Made by a program: the position numbers and the translations under genes. A stretch of DNA of 64,000 nt from Catonella sp963545085 (GTDB lineage: Bacteria; Bacillota; Clostridia; Lachnospirales; Lachnospiraceae). Positions 62,279 through 64,000 of the stretch are shown one piece after another. The stretch is taken from NCBI GenBank assembly GCA_963545085.1, contig CAUUHV010000006.1, positions 1 to 64,000 of the forward strand. Reading direction: 5' to 3'. The notes beneath the pieces were generated by a model. That model was given only the letters and a program-made list of their open reading frames with translations, was not told the DNA's origin and made no database searches. Position 1 is the first letter of the stretch. Every line of letters begins with the position of its first letter.

Positions 62279-62953
62279 ATGGAAGGCTATAAAAAGGAAT
62301 TTATCGAGTTTATGTTAGAAAGTAATGTCCTTAAATTTGGTGATTTTACCCTTAAAAGCGGGAGAAAATCACCTTTTTTTATGAATGCGGGAGCTTATAC
62401 TGCGGGAGCTTCTCTAAGAAGGTTGGGAAAATATTATGCAAAAGCCATATATAATGCTTTCGGAGATGATTTTGATGTGCTTTTCGGACCGGCATATAAG
62501 GGGATTCCTCTTTCGGTAGCGACGGTTATGGCTTTTGACGAGCTTTACGGAAAAGAAATTAAGTATTCTTCTAACCGCAAGGAGATAAAGGACCACGGCG
62601 ATATCGGAATTTTCCTCGGCAGCAGCATTAAAGCGGGAGACAGAGTGGTTATTATAGAGGATGTTACAACCTCGGGGAAATCCATAGAGGAAACCTATCC
62701 TATAGTTAAAGCCGCAGGAGATGTGGAAGTTATAGGAATGATGGTCTCGCTTGACAGAGGAGAGAAAGGAAAGAGTGAGGAAAGCGCATTAAAGGAGGTT
62801 TCTAAACTCTACGGCTTCAAGGCGGAGGCAATAGTTTCCATGCCGGAGGTTATTGAATACCTGTATAATAGGGAAATAAACGGAAAAATCGTAATAAACG
62901 ATGAGTTAAAGGCAAGAATGGATCAATATTATGAACAATACGGAGCAAAATAA
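62279..62953 (+). CDS. pyrE: Orotate phosphoribosyltransferase
   Basis: 224 aa from the ATG at 62279 (AAGGAAGGG 8 nt upstream; a TTG one codon earlier is possible). GDFTLKSGRKSPFFMN start, and the PRPP-binding loop VVIIEDVTTSGKSI. Converts orotate and PRPP to OMP in pyrimidine synthesis. The next gene begins 2 nt after its stop. Confidence 0.95.
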   Translation: MEGYKKEFIEFMLESNVLKFGDFTLKSGRKSPFFMNAGAYTAGASLRRLGKYYAKAIYNAFGDDFDVLFGPAYKGIPLSVATVMAFDELYGKEIKYSSNRKEIKDHGDIGIFLGSSIKAGDRVVIIEDVTTSGKSIEETYPIVKAAGDVEVIGMMVSLDRGEKGKSEESALKEVSKLYGFKAEAIVSMPEVIEYLYNREINGKIVINDELKARMDQYYEQYGAK

Positions 62954-62954
62954 T

Positions 62955-64000
62955 ATGATAGAAATTAGTGATTATTCGGGACATATAAGAAATTGGAGAA
63001 AACTTTGTGAAGAACTTAACATAAATGTTTCACTTAAAAGAGAAGAAAGAGAAGCGGAAATAATTAAAAAAGCGTATATAGAGTGGGGAAAGGAGATGGG
63101 AAATCATCTTCACGGAATGTTCGCGTTTTCAATTTTTGATGAGGAAAACGAAACCGTTTTCTGCTTAAGGGATCATTTCGGAACAAAACCCTTTTACTAT
63201 TACAAAACAGAGGACGGCAAGTTTTTATGCGGAGCTTCTATAAGAAAAATAATGAAGGATGAAGGCTTTGTAAAAGAGCTTAATCCTCATATATTGCAAA
63301 TTTATTTAAGCTTGACCTATGTTCCCGGAGAAGACACCTTCTTTAAGGGTGTAAAAAAGCTTATGCCGGGACATTCTCTGACTTATAAGGGCGGAGAAAT
63401 AACTATAGACAGGTATTTTGTACCGAAGTTCAGGGCGGATGAAACACGGAGTATAGAAACTTTCGCCGATGAAATTCATGAAACCGTAAAAAAAGTCTTC
63501 GATGAGGTAAAGGAAGAGGGTGAAACGGCGGAATCTTTCCTTTCTGGCGGAGTGGATTCATCTTATGTTTTTGCGATGTCCGATGCAAAAATATCCAATT
63601 CATGCGGGTATGAAGATGAGAGATTTGATGAGTCACATCTTGCCGCAGAAACTGCGAAGCTTTTGGGAAAAGAAAATTCGAGATATATTATTTCGCCTGA
63701 GGAATATTTTAATATAGTACCTTATGTGATGTATAATATGGAGCAGCCTTTGGGCGATGCTTCGGCAATAGCGTTCGCTCTTGCCTGCAGGGAAACGGCA
63801 AAGCACACCAAGCTATGTTATTCGGGCGAGGGAGCTGACGAGTTTTTCGGCGGCTATAATATGTATAGAAATGCTGAAAGATACGGAGATAATCTTAAGA
63901 ATTTTTATGTGGGAAATACCAACATAATGAAAGAGGAAGAAAAAGCTGAAATATTAAAATTCTATGACGACAATTACCTGCCTATAGATTATGCAAAAGA
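62955..64000 (+). CDS. Asparagine synthetase-type protein without the N-terminal glutaminase start; runs off the window
   Basis: 348 residues visible, C-terminus beyond the window. The synthetase domain is clear: ATP-pyrophosphatase loop SGGVDSS (near residue 195) and GEGADEFFGGY. The N-terminus MIEISDYSGHIRNWRKL aligns with the glutaminase domain only from about its GEIYN-type segment onward, so about 70 residues are missing, including the catalytic Cys at position 2 (MCG) and the Arg that binds glutamine. Upstream is pyrE in another frame with no matching sequence. It may use free ammonia, or it may be a substrate-modifying homologue rather than AsnB. Cotranscribed with pyrE. Confidence 0.85.
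   Translation, partial: MIEISDYSGHIRNWRKLCEELNINVSLKREEREAEIIKKAYIEWGKEMGNHLHGMFAFSIFDEENETVFCLRDHFGTKPFYYYKTEDGKFLCGASIRKIMKDEGFVKELNPHILQIYLSLTYVPGEDTFFKGVKKLMPGHSLTYKGGEITIDRYFVPKFRADETRSIETFADEIHETVKKVFDEVKEEGETAESFLSGGVDSSYVFAMSDAKISNSCGYEDERFDESHLAAETAKLLGKENSRYIISPEEYFNIVPYVMYNMEQPLGDASAIAFALACRETAKHTKLCYSGEGADEFFGGYNMYRNAERYGDNLKNFYVGNTNIMKEEEKAEILKFYDDNYLPIDYAK

Overview
The window reads as a chromosomal segment of a low-GC Firmicute, most likely a Lachnospiraceae-type gut or oral anaerobe (order Eubacteriales). The basis is AT-rich intergenic DNA, strong AGGAGG-type ribosome binding sites, near-consensus sigma-A promoters, YesM/YesN-type two-component genes, a zinc-type L28, and several families (DUF5717/DUF5716, DUF6106, DUF1848) that I associate with that family. 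No rRNA, tRNA, CRISPR array, transposase or prophage gene was seen.

Layout. 1-10.5 kb (mostly minus strand): a xylo-oligosaccharide module with an ABC importer (binding protein plus two permeases), a YesM/YesN-type sensor kinase and regulator, a truncated lipoprotein, a GH120 beta-xylosidase and an AraC regulator. The binding-protein and xylosidase genes share a bipartite upstream element. 10.7-14.4 kb (plus): a glucuronide operon (GPH transporter, TM2 protein, GH2 beta-glucuronidase). 14.5-22 kb: a GH13 lipoprotein, an M20 peptidase, and an FtsX-like permease with a very long coiled coil plus its ATPase. 22-26 kb: DUF1848, a small alarmone synthetase, a DHH-like protein and DUF6106. 26-29 kb: LysR divergent from leuC-leuD. 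29-30.3 kb: an AT-rich islet with a secreted Gly/Ala-rich protein (its apparent start codon is ACG) and a small membrane protein, next to a long palindromic element. 30.4-39.5 kb: ROK kinase, purA, then a four-gene overlapping cluster (DUF5717, DUF5716, TPR-like, coiled-coil membrane protein). 39.6-46.4 kb: aroC, two near-identical paralogues flanking a small gene with a frame break, aminopeptidase P, an SDR and a DUF1653 protein. 46.5-54.5 kb: a complete oligopeptide ABC operon in which the OppC-type permease carries a seven-repeat RCC1-like propeller and the OppF-type ATPase a coiled-coil insertion. 54.7-64 kb: glutamate dehydrogenase, a type III toxin-antitoxin locus (promoter, two 52-nt RNA repeats, terminator, CptN/ToxN-like toxin), bcp-yaaA, an exonuclease/zinc-finger fusion, an EAL-HDOD protein, rpmB, a BspA-like surface protein, pyrE, and an asparagine synthetase that lacks the start of its glutaminase domain.

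Together the window describes a saccharolytic anaerobe that imports xylo-oligosaccharides, glucuronides and peptides. The items most worth pursuing are the RCC1-OppC fusion with its modified OppF, the DUF5717/5716 cluster, the type III toxin-antitoxin locus, the headless AsnB, and the paralogue pair that appears to be undergoing gene conversion. All family assignments were made by reading the sequence; no database search was run.
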